Of a stretch of 64,000 nt of DNA, positions 33,563 through 45,224 are shown in pieces (the stretch's first letter is position 1; every line of letters begins with the position of its first letter). The notes beneath the pieces are model-generated. The model saw nothing but the letters and a program-made list of their open reading frames with translations. It searched no databases and had not been told where the DNA came from. Source of the DNA: Ahaetulla prasina (taxonomy: Eukaryota > Chordata > Lepidosauria > Squamata > Colubridae); assembly GCF_028640845.1 (NCBI RefSeq), contig NC_080543.1, positions 94,849,825-94,913,824 of the forward strand, given 5' to 3'. A program made the translations under genes and the position numbers.

Positions 33563-34865
33563 GTGGCGAAGGTTGTAGAGAGCGTGGTGGCATGTCAATT
33601 ACCCCGGCACCTGGATGAAACTGTCTATCTAGACCCGTTCCAGTCCGGCTTCCGGCCTGGATACAGCAAAGAGACGGCTTTGGTCGCGTTGGTTGATGAT
33701 CTCTGGAGGGCCAGGGATAGGGGTTATTCCTCTGCCTTGGTCCTATTAGACCTCTCAGCAGCTTTTGATACCATCGACCATGGTATCTTGCTGCACCGGT
33801 TGGAGGGATTGGGAGTGGGAGGCACCGTTTATCGGTGGTTCTCCTCCTATCTCTCTGATCGGTCGCAGACGGTGTTGACGGGAGGGCAGAGGTCGACCCC
33901 GAGGCGCCTCACTTGTGGGGTGCCACAGGGGTCGATTCTCTCGCCCCTCCTGTTCAACATCTATATGAAGCCGCTGGGTGAGATCATCAGTGGTTTCGGT
34001 GTGAGGTACCAGCTGTACACTGATGATACTCAGCTGTACTTCTCCACACCGGGCCACCCCAACGAAGCTATCGAAGTGCTGTCCCGGTGTCTGGAGGCCG
34101 TACGGGTCTGGATGGGGAGAAACAGGCTCAAGCTCAATCCCTCCAAGACAGAGTGGCTGTGGATGCCGGCATCCCGGTACAGTCAACTGCAGCCGCGGCT
34201 GACTGTTGGGGGCGAGTCATTGGCCCCAATGGAGAGGGTGCGCAACTTGGGCGTTCTCCTGGATGGACGTCTGTCTTTTGAAGACCATTTGACGGCCATC
34301 TCCAGGAGAGCTTTTTTCCAGGTTCGCCTGGTTCGCCAGTTGCGCCCCTTTCTAGACCGGGATGCCCTATGCACGGTCACTCATGCTCTCGTGACATCTC
34401 GTCTGGATTACTGTAATGCTCTCTACATGGGGCTCCCCCTGAAGAGCACCCGGAGGTTCCAGTTAGTGCTGGAATGCGGCTGCGCGGGTGATAGAAGGAG
34501 CCCCTCGTGGCTCCCATGTGACACCTCTCCTGCGTAGACTGCACTGGCTACCTGTGGCCTTTCGGGTGCGCTTCAAGGTTTTGGTAACTATCTTCAAAGC
34601 ACTCCATGGCATAGGGCCGGGCTATCTACGGGACCGTCTGCTGCCACCAATTGCCTCCCACCAACCCGTGCGCTCTCACAGGGAGGGACTCCTTAGGGTG
34701 CCGTCAGCCAGGCAGTGCTGACTGGCAACACCCAGAGGGAGAGCCTTTTCTGTGGGGGCTCCCACCCTCTGGAACGAACTTCCCCCAGGTCTTCGTCAAC
34801 TTTCCGACCTTCGAACCTTTCGCCGCGAGCTTAAGATACATCTATTTATTTGCGCAGGACTGCAC
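33563..34865 (+). pseudogene. L2-like LINE reverse transcriptase (copy C)
   Basis: 324-codon open frame with LDLSAAFDTIDH, CGVPQGSILSPLLFNIYM and a catalytic block that reads YTDD instead of YADD (34015-34026), plus RLDYCNALYMGLPLK. A frameshift near 34470 moves the rest into the frame 34488-34721, and a TGA at 34719-34721 follows. The Ala-to-Thr change beside the catalytic aspartates would by itself be expected to harm polymerisation. Confidence 0.9.
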
Positions 34866-35047
34866 TAGAATTTTAAATTTTAATTAGGTTTTAATGGGGT
34901 TTTATTATTTTTATTGCAATTTTTAATATTCGGCCTTATTTAATAAGTTTTTTAAATTGGTGTTTTATTTTGTATTCATATGTATGTTTTTATTAGGCTG
35001 TAAACCGCCCTGAGTCCCTTGGGAGATAGGGCGGTATACAAACATGA

Positions 35048-35050
<3 letters not shown>

Positions 35051-35119
<69 letters not shown>

Positions 35120-35122
35120 ATA
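35051..35122. repeat. AAAT microsatellite (LINE tail)
   Basis: About 18 perfect AAAT units forming the tail of LINE copy C. Confidence 0.95.
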
Positions 35123-35257
35123 TGTTGAAGAACTGTGACTGTTCCAGTTTTGCTTCTTGCATAATTAAACAAACCTGTACTTCCCTAAATTCTCTCAAGT
35201 GCTATTTGAGCAAAATATGTGTTTGAACATGACTTGTTTGTTCTATATATTCTAGAT

Positions 35258-35602
35258 CGGGGTGTCAAACTCGATTTCATTGAAGGCCGCATCACAGTTG
35301 TGTTTGACCTTGGGCATGGCCAGGGTGGGCGTGGCCAACTCAATGTCACTCATGTCAGGGATACCTGTGGTGGCTCGAGCGCTCTACCAGTGAAAACAGG
35401 CTCCCAAGCTCAGTTTTCAGCTGCCACGGCCTCCTGCAACCCTCTGCCAGTGAAAATGGAGCTTGGGAGGGCCATGGGCAGCCCGCCCGAGCTCCGTTTT
35501 TGCTGGCAGAGGCACCACAGGACGATCCTTTGCTGTTTCCAGGTGAGCCCTGCGAGCCAGCTATAAGTATCTGGCCCCCAGGCCTTGAGTTTAACACCCC
35601 TA
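35258..35602. mobile_element. hAT-type MITE (CAGGGGTGTCAAAC family), copy 3
   Basis: 345 bp. Ends CGGGGTGTCAAACTC and GAGTTTAACACCCCTA. Perfect 8-bp duplication TTCTAGAT (35250-35257, 35603-35610). The insertion site is nearly the same octamer as copy 2 (TTCTAGAA). The interior is GC-rich with inverted blocks of AGCTCCGTTTTTGCTGGCAG type. Confidence 0.92.
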
Positions 35603-36139
35603 TTCTAGATGAATGTGTGAACTTACTTCTTTGGCTTAACAATAAACTTACTCCCTTGGTCTAACATTGGGTAATATGGAAGTCTTTCCTATGGTTGTTA
35701 CTTTACTAGCAACTCATTTACATCCTTTTGAAATTCTATATTCACTCATCAGGGATTAACTTCCACCCAGTTTCCAAGTAACAGTGCATAGGATTACATT
35801 TAGCTGTTAATCTCCTATCATCCCAACCTAATTGTCTTGCCTATTTTTTCCTCTACTCATCCATATATGAAAGGAGCATTTTGGGACTGATATAAAAATG
35901 TACGAATACCACTGTAAATCAAGAACATGCCAAGCATGATTTTTAAGTGACAGGAAATAAGTTACTCTTACAAAACTGAATCCTGTCAAGATTTTCATTC
36001 TCTCCATACATGACACAGAAGAACATGAGACATTTCTTTAACATGTATTTGTGGAATAGCACATTTGGCACTTTTTAAACAGAGTTGGGAAAATAAGCAT
36101 TCTGTGTGGAGATTGGCCTCAGAGTTAGCCTGGGAAAAT

Positions 36140-36377
36140 GGCAATAGCAATAGCACTTAGACTTATATACCACTTCATAGTGCTTTGCAGCACTTTCTAA
36201 GCAGGTTACAGAGTCATCATATTGCCCCCAACAGTCTGGGTCCTCATTTTACCCACCTCGGAAGGATGGAAGGCTTGAGTCTGGTGAGATTCAGTCTGCC
36301 AAACTGCTGGCAGCCGGTGATCAGCAGAAGTAGCCTGCAATACTGCACTCTAACCACTGCGCAACCGCTGCTCTTAT
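36140..36377 (-). mobile_element. tRNA-derived squamate SINE (type 1), copy 3
   Basis: The minus strand reads from a tRNA-like head (GCGGTTGCGCAGTGGTTAGA as A box) to an AGTCTAAGTGCTATTGCTAT tail. Confidence 0.85.
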
Positions 36378-36528
36378 ATAAGCCACAAGTGTCTTCCGTG
36401 TGAAAATACACTAAAATGAACTGCACATTTTCATGTATGTATGTTTTCTAGTGGGTGTCACTACCCATTTTAAAATTGTGAGTAAGATAATGTCACTCAG
36501 TTTTATTCAGCATTCTGATAGCATAGGC

Positions 36529-36767
36529 CAGTGATGGCGAACCTTTTCGGCACCGAGTGCCCAAACTGGAACGCATGCCAGAGCATCGGAAACCCGAAAA
36601 CCAGCTGGCTGGTGCTTCCGGTGGGTTTCCGGTGTGTGTATGCCAGCTGGTCTTCATACACACCTGAGTGCTGGAAACCTGAAGACCAGCAGGCGACAGC
36701 GCGCAGGGCCACAGAGAGGGCTCTGTGTGCCACCTCTGGCACCCATGCCATAGGTTCACCATCACGG
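36529..36767. mobile_element. hAT-type MITE with CAGTGATGGCGAACC ends
   Basis: Ends CAGTGATGGCGAACCTTTT and GGTTCACCATCACGG. Flanks GCATAGGC and GCACAAGC match at 6 of 8. These ends resemble the OposCharlie-type hAT family known from several reptiles, opossum and bats; identity would need a library search. Confidence 0.78.
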
Positions 36768-36779
36768 GCACAAGCCATA

Positions 36780-38560
36780 AGCCTCTCAATCTGTGTGCAT
36801 ACTTCGGGTTTAATATAACTCCCAAATGATCTACACAAATACATGTAGCACATACTCCTTCCTGGGATATGCAAACGTTGACACTGGGAGGCAACAGTGA
36901 GTATCTTTAAAAATATTTACACATTCAAGGATCCACTTTTTCCCCAAAGTGTTCTGGCCTGTTAGAATAGTTTTTATCCCTTGCGTTCTTATGTTTTGGA
37001 TTTGTGGCTAGTATACTTAACTAAAGCAGAAAGAAATGCAGCTCCTTTACAGAAGTTGCCTGAGACCTGGTCATAAGGCTTGCATTTTTTTTCTGAATGA
37101 ATGGGCATACTCTCATTAGACAGCTTATGGCCCACCCATTTAATTTCTGCTCAGAACAATTTGCATTTGAAAAGGATAACTTTCAATCCACTTCAGCCAG
37201 CTAATTCAATATTTTTTAATATTCTCTACCCATGCTTCTTCAACAAAATACAACAAAGATTCTAACAGGTTAAAATGTCTCCCATCTTTCCTCCATGCAT
37301 CCTTGTAAGATGGCTGGGCTCAAGTGATTTCCTTGAGATAGTTAACTGAATTCCTAAAACCTAAGAAACCAGAAAATTCCCAGACAGGAAAAGTTAGTAT
37401 TTTTGTTCAAAGTTAGCCTCTCTTCTAATTGCAATGTTAATCAAATTGGCTGTTGAAATCCCAAGTACCAAATAAACTGGATGTTCAAAAGAATAATTAA
37501 TATGGCCCACTTGTTGAATTTTATTCCTAATTTTCATCACTATCCCTAGAAACAACTTTTTTTAGAAGTACCTACAAATATGGGGTATGTTCAATAAATC
37601 AGGTGTGTCTAACGTAGTTTTGAAGGTTCTAATATGCTTTGGGGATATTGCACTTATTGTACTGGTACTTTTCCCCTATAACATGCCTGGCATTTCATGA
37701 TCAACTTTCAACAGCATGATTCTGCAGCTGAACATGGGTGCAATTTTTCTCCATCCATTTCTTCTTCTTGGTGGCGAGATTAAGAGTCTCTGAAAGTGGC
37801 TAGCTATGTTAAATTTAAATACAAACATTTTGAATCTGACCTCAGTAAAACTTCTCTTTGGGCACGCTAGCGTAAATACTTCTGATGACTGTAGTTCCTG
37901 GGTGAAATATTATGGACTACAATACAGCCCTCCAAAGGATCTCTCATCTCATGATTGGCCATAGTGGGATAAGAAAATCATAGAAGCTTTTATACACAGT
38001 TCAGTAAGCACTGGACTATAACTCCAGGCAGCTTCATGGAAATTAATGACTAAGACCCTGGTAACCATGTTATCTGCCGCATATCTGTGGACTGAAGGTT
38101 TCTTTAGTAATGGGTAGGGACTCTGTCTCAACTTAGAGACTTGATTCTGGCTTGAACTCAGACTAGCCTTGCCCACTCATAGAGTTGGGAAAATTCCTAC
38201 ACTGCTTTGGGTACCATCTAGGTTTTCTATAAAGACCAGAGACCTCCAATTTTCCATCATCTATTCACCTCCTATCCACCACCTATCCAGCAGAGGTAAT
38301 GGCTTGCATCTTTTCCTTTGAAACACCTTTGATTCTTAAGAAAACCTTTATCAGCAAAGGAAGACATTCTGGGCTCTCTGAGGACAGTGAAAGGTTTATT
38401 CCTACATTTTCCTCTAGAATGAGCAAAGTGTATGCAGAAGTAAAATTGGTTTACTTAACACAGATTTAAATTGGATCATAAGATTCAATCATCTTCTTGC
38501 TCTGATCTCTCATCAGATATTTTTTGGTGGAAGAACTTTTCAAAGTCTCTATCCTAAGAG
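36780..38560. other. Intergenic sequence without recognised features
   Basis: No coding frame with motifs and no repeat I recognise. Confidence 0.45.
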
Positions 38561-38565
38561 TCAGT

Positions 38566-38775
38566 TTGGTGTAGTGGTTAAGTCACAGGGCTAGAAATCA
38601 GGAGACTGGAGTTCTAGTGCCACCATAAGCACAAAGCCAGGCCCCCTGAACTGGTCACTTTCTCTCAACCCTAGGAAGGAGGCAATGGCAAATCACTTCT
38701 GAAAATCTTGCTCAAGAAAACTGCAGAGAGTTGTATACTCAGTCTGAGAATGGGACAGGATTGAACAGAAGGGGG
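38566..38775 (+). mobile_element. Sauria-type tRNA-derived SINE
   Basis: Head AGTTTGGTGTAGTGGTTAAG (A box) and GGAGTTCTAGTGCCACC (B-box region), body with TGAACTGGTCACTTTCTCTC and a 3' part GGAGGCAATGGCAAATCACT and AAGAAAACTGCAG, in the style of squamate SINEs whose tails derive from BovB. Confidence 0.65.
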
Positions 38776-38929
38776 GCAGGGAACCCTCCTCTTCCTAATG
38801 AATACAGAAAGGTGAAATCTGCTCTAATTAATTGCCCAAAGCAAGGCAGATTTCATACTTCTAATCTTCCTGGCTTTCTTCCTCAGTGCTCTTAGCAGCA
38901 TCTACTTAAGTGGGGCAATTTCTTCCACC

Positions 38930-39970
38930 CGGTGACATTTGAATAGCAAAAACCAACCCACGGTAGAATCTGTGGTACAAACGCTCCTCGCGAGCGGGAG
39001 GAGGAGTTTCCCCGCATCCGCTTCCACAGGTTCGTATCACAACCAAGGCGTCACCCTTCTATGATTTCCCCGGAGGTATCCAGCAGTTCCACCAAAAATA
39101 ATCAGCCGGTTGACCTGTGAATCTTCCTCCCTCCAGGATATCCTGCAAAACTTCCTCTTCTTGTTTCAAAACCCTTTGAAACTTGTTGATTTTGCGAGAA
39201 AAACGCCCTCCCCAAAGATGTCACCGGTTTTAGTAAAAAGTTTTAGCCCCAACAACTTGAGTATTGCGAATTGCCCCACTTCTGTAAAACTGGTACCATA
39301 AGCCATCGGATTCCGTTTTTAAAAAAGACACAAAACTCTTTACCCGTTTTCTACTTTACTTTTTTTTTTTTAAAAAAAAAAAGCAGCTTCCTGCCCGTCC
39401 TTTTATCGCTCTCCTCCCCGCGACCCACCCTTTTTGGCTTTCTACCCGGTTTCCCTTTCCCAGCGCCGCCTGCCACGAGGGGAAGGTAATTTTGTCCAAC
39501 AGGCTGCCGTGGGGGCTGTTTTCCTTCACTTTAATCTCCAACCTTCTTCTTGGTAGTAAAACGGAAACCGGTTAGTGGGTTGATGAGGAATGACGTGTGA
39601 TAACAAGAGTGACTTTGTACGACTCCCCTCCCGCCAGACAACGGGCCAGTCATTCAGTGGCCTCGCTGGTGGAAGGCAGAAGCAAAAGGGAAAACTGGAT
39701 GGTGAGGCACAGAAGAAGAAAAGAACGAAAGCAAGCGTGAGAGCGAGACCTTCCCAATCGGGGCAAAGTTTGTTAGAGCGGAGGTGGGGAACACACCCGC
39801 CTCCTCCTTCACCTCGCGGGAAACTGAAAGGGCATGACTAAGTTCCCAAAGATGATCACATAAAGTCACGGAGGAGAAGGAGGGTTCTCCATGTGCTGGA
39901 AGCTGCCGGAGAACTTTCTTCCAGCACTGATTTCCTGTCCTTGCTGTGTGCGTGTTTTGGGGGAAAGGCG
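38930..39970 (+). promoter_or_regulatory. Probable promoter and 5' UTR of the ATP10A-like gene
   Basis: This stretch is richer in GC and CpG than the flanking AT-rich DNA and is free of recognisable repeats, unlike nearly everything around it. I see no TATA box at a sensible distance. Two short motifs stand out: TTTCCCGCGA on the minus strand at about 39814-39823 (an E2F-type site) and GAAACTGAAA at 39820-39829 (interferon-response-element core), partly overlapping. A homopolymer stretch lies at 39360-39381. The transcription start cannot be placed from sequence alone. Confidence 0.55.
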
Positions 39971-40410
39971 ATGACCGAAAGCACAGATGCCGTGGGGGAC
40001 TCATCTTCTCAGGAGCAGAAGCAAGACAAAGAAAGGAAGAAGAAGAAAAGGAGGAAGAAGAAAGATGTCAGGAAGGTGCGGGTTGTAGCTTCCAACCTGC
40101 TGTCGGCCTGGCCTGACACGGAGACCTCCAGGCAGCCAGCTAACAATAGACTGAAGACCACCAAATACACAGCAGTGTCTTTCTTGCCCAAGAATCTCTT
40201 TGAACAGTTCCATCGCTTTGCCAATGTCTATTTTGTTTTCATTGCTTTACTTAATTTTGTGCCCGCTGTCAATGCCTTCCAGCCAGAGCTGGCGTTGGCC
40301 CCAGTGATCTTCATCTTGGCAGTTACAGCAGTCAAGGACTTGTGGGAAGACTATAGCAGATACCGGTCAGACCAGGAGATCAACCATATGGAATGTCTGG
40401 TCTACTGCAG
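39971..40410 (+). CDS. ATP10A: ATP10A-like phospholipid-transporting ATPase, exon 1 (partial)
   Basis: First coding exon of a P4-ATPase (lipid flippase catalytic subunit, which moves phospholipid from the outer to the cytosolic leaflet together with a CDC50 partner). Seen: 146 codons plus two bases. Residues about 15-40 form a Ser/Gln then Lys/Arg-rich tail. Next come the family entry motif [10 protein letters not shown], then [12 protein letters not shown], a first membrane segment ([18 protein letters not shown]) and a second ([15 protein letters not shown]) followed by [13 protein letters not shown]. The exon ends AG|GTAATG, splitting an Arg codon (phase 2). The wording around both membrane segments fits ATP10A better than ATP10B or ATP10D as I know them; that choice is from family knowledge, not a search. 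Start chosen: ATG at 39971 with G at -3. An in-frame ATG at 39893 exists in a poorer context (T at -3). The ATPase core lies in later exons outside this window. Confidence 0.87.
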
Positions 40411-42093
40411 GTAATGGGATCAAAAGAGTGGTGTGGAAAGTTGAAAAGCGGACCCAAATGCAGAGGATGTGGTGCCTTGGTGAACAGAATGGGATAGGGA
40501 CTAAGATGAATAGGACAGCTTTTGAAAAGTCTGTGCTGGCTAACTCTTGCTAACTTTTTACCGCTTTCCCCTTTTTAAGTGAATACAATGACCTCCAGTG
40601 ACGTGGTTAAGTAATGATAGATTATAGGCATCAATGTGTCTGTACCATTTGGAAATGTATGAGTGCATTTCACTTACTTGAAAACATAGTGCATAACCTC
40701 CTGTCTTTGCAGGATTCATTCTATTTCCTACCTTGATGAGACATACATTTCCTACTTTGATGGCTCCCCAAGTGTCAGACTAACTCTCCACTATAGACTT
40801 TGGATACTCCAATCACCTTTTCCTTTCTTCACTTTCCCAAGAATATTATAAACAATGTTGTGTTCCTATATTAATATGGTTCTTCTCATCTAAACTGCAG
40901 CCCACAGGTTAATTTCTTTTTTCTGGCAACATATTTCATTTTCATTTCACTACTTCCCTCTGCACATTTCTCTGTAGGGGCTTTGTTTATATGAAATCAT
41001 GCCACAAAGGCTCTATTCTATGCATTTTTTTTTCCTGTGGGAGAAAAAAGAGGCCACCTCAAGAAATTGACTAGTGGATTCTCCGAAGTTTTTTTCTGTA
41101 GATTTGTGGGGAAGTGTAATCATACCGTTTTGACCTATCTCCTGATAGTCCTTGGTTGATCACAGACATCCCAAACTACGTCAATCATTTCTCTACTGTA
41201 TGCAGTATATCCAACTCTGGGCTTTAATCTGATTTGCTGTATAGCCTTTAATAGGCCTTTGATCCAGCATATCTTATTTTAGGATCTATAAACCGCACTG
41301 AAATATTTGGGGCCATGAGAGAATCACGTGGAAATTGAACTTTTGAATAAACCTGCTCATTACCACAATGGAGTGAGATTTTGTGAATTAAACACGTATG
41401 CAAGTCTCATTGACTCCATGTATTAGTCTTAATCTTCATTAGTCTTGCAGTGTTATATTCTTTCCCCAAAAGTAACTGCTTGACTGCCTTTTAAAATTAT
41501 GTACCTTCACTCAGTTTCTTCCAATTTAATTGATACTGCTAATGCTTGTGAAATATTTTTCTGCTAATTTTAAGCATGGGAAAAATATTTTTTTCATCCA
41601 ATATGAATTTAAATGTTTATGTACTGTCCCCATTACACTGTTTGGTAAACATTAAATTATCAATGAGTGGCTAAAGTACTTAAATTACTGGAATGTATGG
41701 GGCAGTATAAAATCTGTTGTTAGTTAAGTTTCATTTAGTGTGAAACGACTGAATTCTAAAATGCCTCATTTCATTAATGCATCTTTGAGATTATTTAACA
41801 GCATAAAATATTTATAGCTACAGTATACAGTAATCCTCCCCTAATAATTTTAAATCTTGTCATATTAATGTACAGTTAAACCTTTGCTGACCCAACAGAA
41901 AAAGATGATATGGTACTTTTGATAGCAACGCATGAAATAGTTAACTTTTTTTGTCTTTGCATCTCCAATGTCTGATTGGTGTATTCATTTAATACCATCT
42001 TGTCACTTTCTTATTTATAAGATGAATTGGTGATAAGACAAGCTTTATTGCCAAATATTATATTCCTGACCTAAAGCGTGTCCACATTAGATA

Positions 42094-42486
42094 CAGGTAG
42101 TTCTTGACTTACAATAGTTCATTTAGTGAACGTTTAAAGTTACAACAGCACTGAAAAAAGTGACTTATGACCATTTTTCACACTTACAACCATTGCAGCA
42201 TCCCCCGATCACATCAACAAAATTCAGACACTTGGTAACTAACTCATATTTATGACAGTTGCAGTCTGCCAGTGTCAGGTGGTCATCTTTGGCGACCTTC
42301 TTACAAGCAAAGTCAATGGGGAAGTTAGATTCACTTAACAATCTAACTGCACTTAACAGCTGCAGTGATTCACTTAAGAACTGTGGCCAGAAAAGTTGTA
42401 AAATGGGGCAAAACTTATCTAACAATTGTCTCGCTTAGCAACAGAAATTTTGGGCTCAATTGTGGTCATAAATTGAGGATTACCTA
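42094..42486 (-). mobile_element. TA-flanked MITE, copy 2
   Basis: Reverse orientation relative to copy 1. Ends CAGGTAGTTCTTGACTTAC and GAGGATTACCTA between TA dinucleotides (42092-42093, 42487-42488). Confidence 0.85.
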
Positions 42487-42758
42487 TACCTGCATTCTCT
42501 CATGCACTGGTCACTGATTATAAAAAAAGATTGAGTTTGTGTTTCCATTTGTCTTTATTTTTATGCCTACGTTAACGGAAAACTTGTCTGGTTACAGTGC
42601 CTTAGCTAAAAAGCTAAGGTTTAATTGCGCCATGCAAGCCTGCATTAAAAAACATCATTGTCCTATTTGACTTGTTTAAGTGAGATATGGTAGTATTGTG
42701 TAAATATACTTTTAATAAACACCATTATTTTTTCTTACTGCATGTCAATCTTCTATCT

Positions 42759-42885
42759 CAATGTCTCTCAGCTTCAGCAACCACAAGTCATGTGGGCTTT
42801 AACTCCCAGCATTCCCCATGCTGGCTGGGGAATTCTGGTAGTTAAAGTCTGCACATGTTAAAGTTGCTAAGGTTGAAAAACATTG
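42759..42885. mobile_element. Palindromic hAT-type MITE (CAGGGGTCTCCAACC family), copy 3 (old)
   Basis: Decayed ends CAATGTCTCTCAGCTTCAG and AAGGTTGAAAAACATTG. Flanks TTCTATCT and ATTTATCT match at 6 of 8. Confidence 0.65.
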
Positions 42886-43389
42886 ATTTATCTATAAAAG
42901 GCTTGAAGGGCCAAATGCCTTTTTCTTTGGGATCAGGTCAGTGCACAAAAGCGATCTAGTAAAGGTAGTCCTTAATGAATCTTGGGCACAAATTCTAGTT
43001 TCTGTGATCTTTCTCCTCTGCGGATCTCTGTAGTTAAAAGAGAAAGCACAAATGGATGTTTCTTACGCCTTTTTAGACATAGTTCAATTGACCTAAAAAA
43101 ACGCAACAGACAATATCGTACCAAAAACAATTAATGCAAACTGTTTAAGATGCAACCAATTATAGTCATTCACCTGTATGTTATATCTCAGGAAGAGACT
43201 GATGTATTCAAAAATGATTAGGATCAGTTGTACCTGGCTAGATTAGACTGGCAGGTTGGAAAAAAGCTGTGGCAAACCCTTTCCATATTCAGCCAAGAAG
43301 ATTGCATGATGTCATTAGGAGTTGATTGGATTTGACTTCTTAACTGTTCAGGTCCATTATATCTGGACTGTCAAACTCAATGATCTGGC

Positions 43390-43827
43390 TTAAAATATTG
43401 ATGCTCTTAAGCCTTTTCTGTTGTCTTGCCTGTTCTTTTGAATATCAGTCCTCCAGAGAATACATGCGCCCAACCCCGTTGCTTTTCCCAAGGCTTTAAA
43501 GACGTGATCTGTCATCAGGCCTGGGTGTGTATCTGAGCCTATGCAAAAGTTGTAGTAATCCGTGTTATGGTTGTGGATTATGTGTGTGTTTATTTTAATT
43601 GTTGATGTTTTTATTCTGTTTTTAATTATTGTTAACTCCTCAAAGTCATGCATTTGGAATGAGGGGCCATGTAAATATTCTTTTTTTGAAAAAAATACCC
43701 AGAGTTTTGAAAGTTCAGAGCAGCCTCCCTTTGTCTTTGAATGGTGATCATAAACATTCATAATCAATTGAAGTTTGACAAGTTGGTTAGGCTCCCTCCC
43801 CGCTTGTGCTGCTTCCTTTTTGAACAT
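43390..43827 (-). other. Unrecognised 145-codon open frame
   Basis: Open on the minus strand for 145 codons from ATG to stop inside intron 1. No domain, signal peptide or membrane segment is recognised. The wording (CSELSKLWVFFSKKEYLHGP, NTHIIHNHNTDYYNFCIGSD) is not low-complexity and could be an old retroelement tail. In AT-rich DNA of this length one such frame is expected roughly by chance, so coding status is doubtful. Confidence 0.15.
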
Positions 43828-43986
43828 TTTTACTATTTCTATCTTCTAGAAAACTGCTATCTCTATGTTGTATTTTACTATATCTATGTTCTAGAAAACT
43901 GCTGGAGATGTGAGCAGTAAAAGCGTGGGGATAGAACAATAGTATTCTGAAGTCTTATTTCTTTTACTTATTTGGATAGGTACGTG

Positions 43987-44414
43987 CTGGTAGTCCTTGA
44001 CTTACAACCACAATAGCGCTCAAAATTCCTATTGCTAAGCAAGACAGTTGTTAAGTGACCATGTCCCATTTTATGACCTTTTTGCCATGTTTTTTAAGTG
44101 ATTCACTGAAATTGTTAAAGGAATCACTGAAGTTGTTAAGTGAATCATGCGTCTGTTAAGTGAATCTAGCTTCTCCTCCTTTGACTTTGCTTGTCAGAAG
44201 CAACCTAAGATGATTGCAAATGAAATCCCAGGACCCTGGGACCATGTGATAATTGCAAATACATGCTGGTTGCCAAGCATCCAGAGTTTGATCAAGTAAC
44301 TGTGGGGATGCTACAACAGTCATAAGCATGAAAACTATGACTTAAGGAGCTTTTTCAGTGCCCTTGTAATTTTTAATGATGATTAAATGAACAGTTGCAA
44401 GTTGAGGATTACTG
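43987..44414 (+). mobile_element. TA-flanked MITE, copy 3
   Basis: Same orientation as copy 1. The left end is mutated (CTGGTAGTCCTTGACTTAC) and the right end is GAGGATTACTG followed by TA. Contains an internal near-duplication of the GTTAAGTGAATCA block. Confidence 0.82.
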
Positions 44415-44739
44415 TAATCATAAGCATTATAACATCTGGAATCTGTAGTAGAAGCTCTATGGATATTTGCAGGGATTTGTTATTGGACAATCGAGAGCAA
44501 TAAAGACTTCTTTTGAAGTTGGTAGATGGAGGATAACGTTTCAAGGAGTGGAGCTATGAAAAATATATCCCACAGAATGTTGAGACATTATTTAAAAATA
44601 GAATAATAAGTGAATTAGAAACAAGATATACTGGAAGAGCTTTAGAAGTCTTTTCAGATCTTAATTGTATATTTGTTTATACAAAACAGATGACAGATTC
44701 TTATGAGTTGCTTCATCTTCTAGCTGATATTCTTCAGTG

Positions 44740-44873
44740 CAGGGGTCTCCAACCTTGGTCCCTTTAAGACTTGTGGACTTCAACTCCCAGAGTTCCTCAG
44801 CAGCTTTGCTGGCTGAGGGACTCTGGGAGTTGAAGTCCACAAGTCTTAAAGGGACCAAGGTTGGAAACCCCTG
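44740..44873. mobile_element. Palindromic hAT-type MITE (CAGGGGTCTCCAACC family), copy 4
   Basis: 134 bp, arms nearly identical. Flanks CTTCAGTG and CTTTAGCG match at 6 of 8. Confidence 0.85.
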
Positions 44874-45224
44874 CTTTAGCGTGCCAGCAGATAACACAGA
44901 ACATTTTGCATTTGACCAGAAATGTGAGATAGTAGTAAAGTCATGAAAAGTAAAATAACTTGCTGTTATTTTTTAGTTGGAAAAACATAATCCACTGTTT
45001 GAGTTTTGAAAATCTGGGTAGTATAGCAAACTGCAGTGTTCTAAGTGTCATTGTAGGAGCAGTAATAGGTTTGGAATTGTGGCCAAAGACTGTAATATCA
45101 ACATATTTGTGTGACAAGGTGCACAACTTTTCATAATTTCTTTTTCTAATATTGTGTACATCTCTAGCTAGCAGTGTAAAACAGGTTCCATGTTTAATGA
45201 TACAAGTTGGAATCCAAGTAAGTA

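Larger units (their letters stand above)
33550..35122 (+). mobile_element. L2-like LINE (copy C), 5'-truncated
   Basis: Starts within the RT (NLRF) at about 33552 and ends in GAGTCCCTTGGGAGATAGGG followed by an AAAT run (35051-35122). Same family as copies A, B and D. Confidence 0.92.

Noticed and set aside
39893..39970. Upstream in-frame ATG for the ATP10A-like exon
   Set aside because: Weaker start context (T at -3), and the added 26 residues show no flippase-like feature; the ATG at 39971 has G at -3. It cannot be fully excluded.
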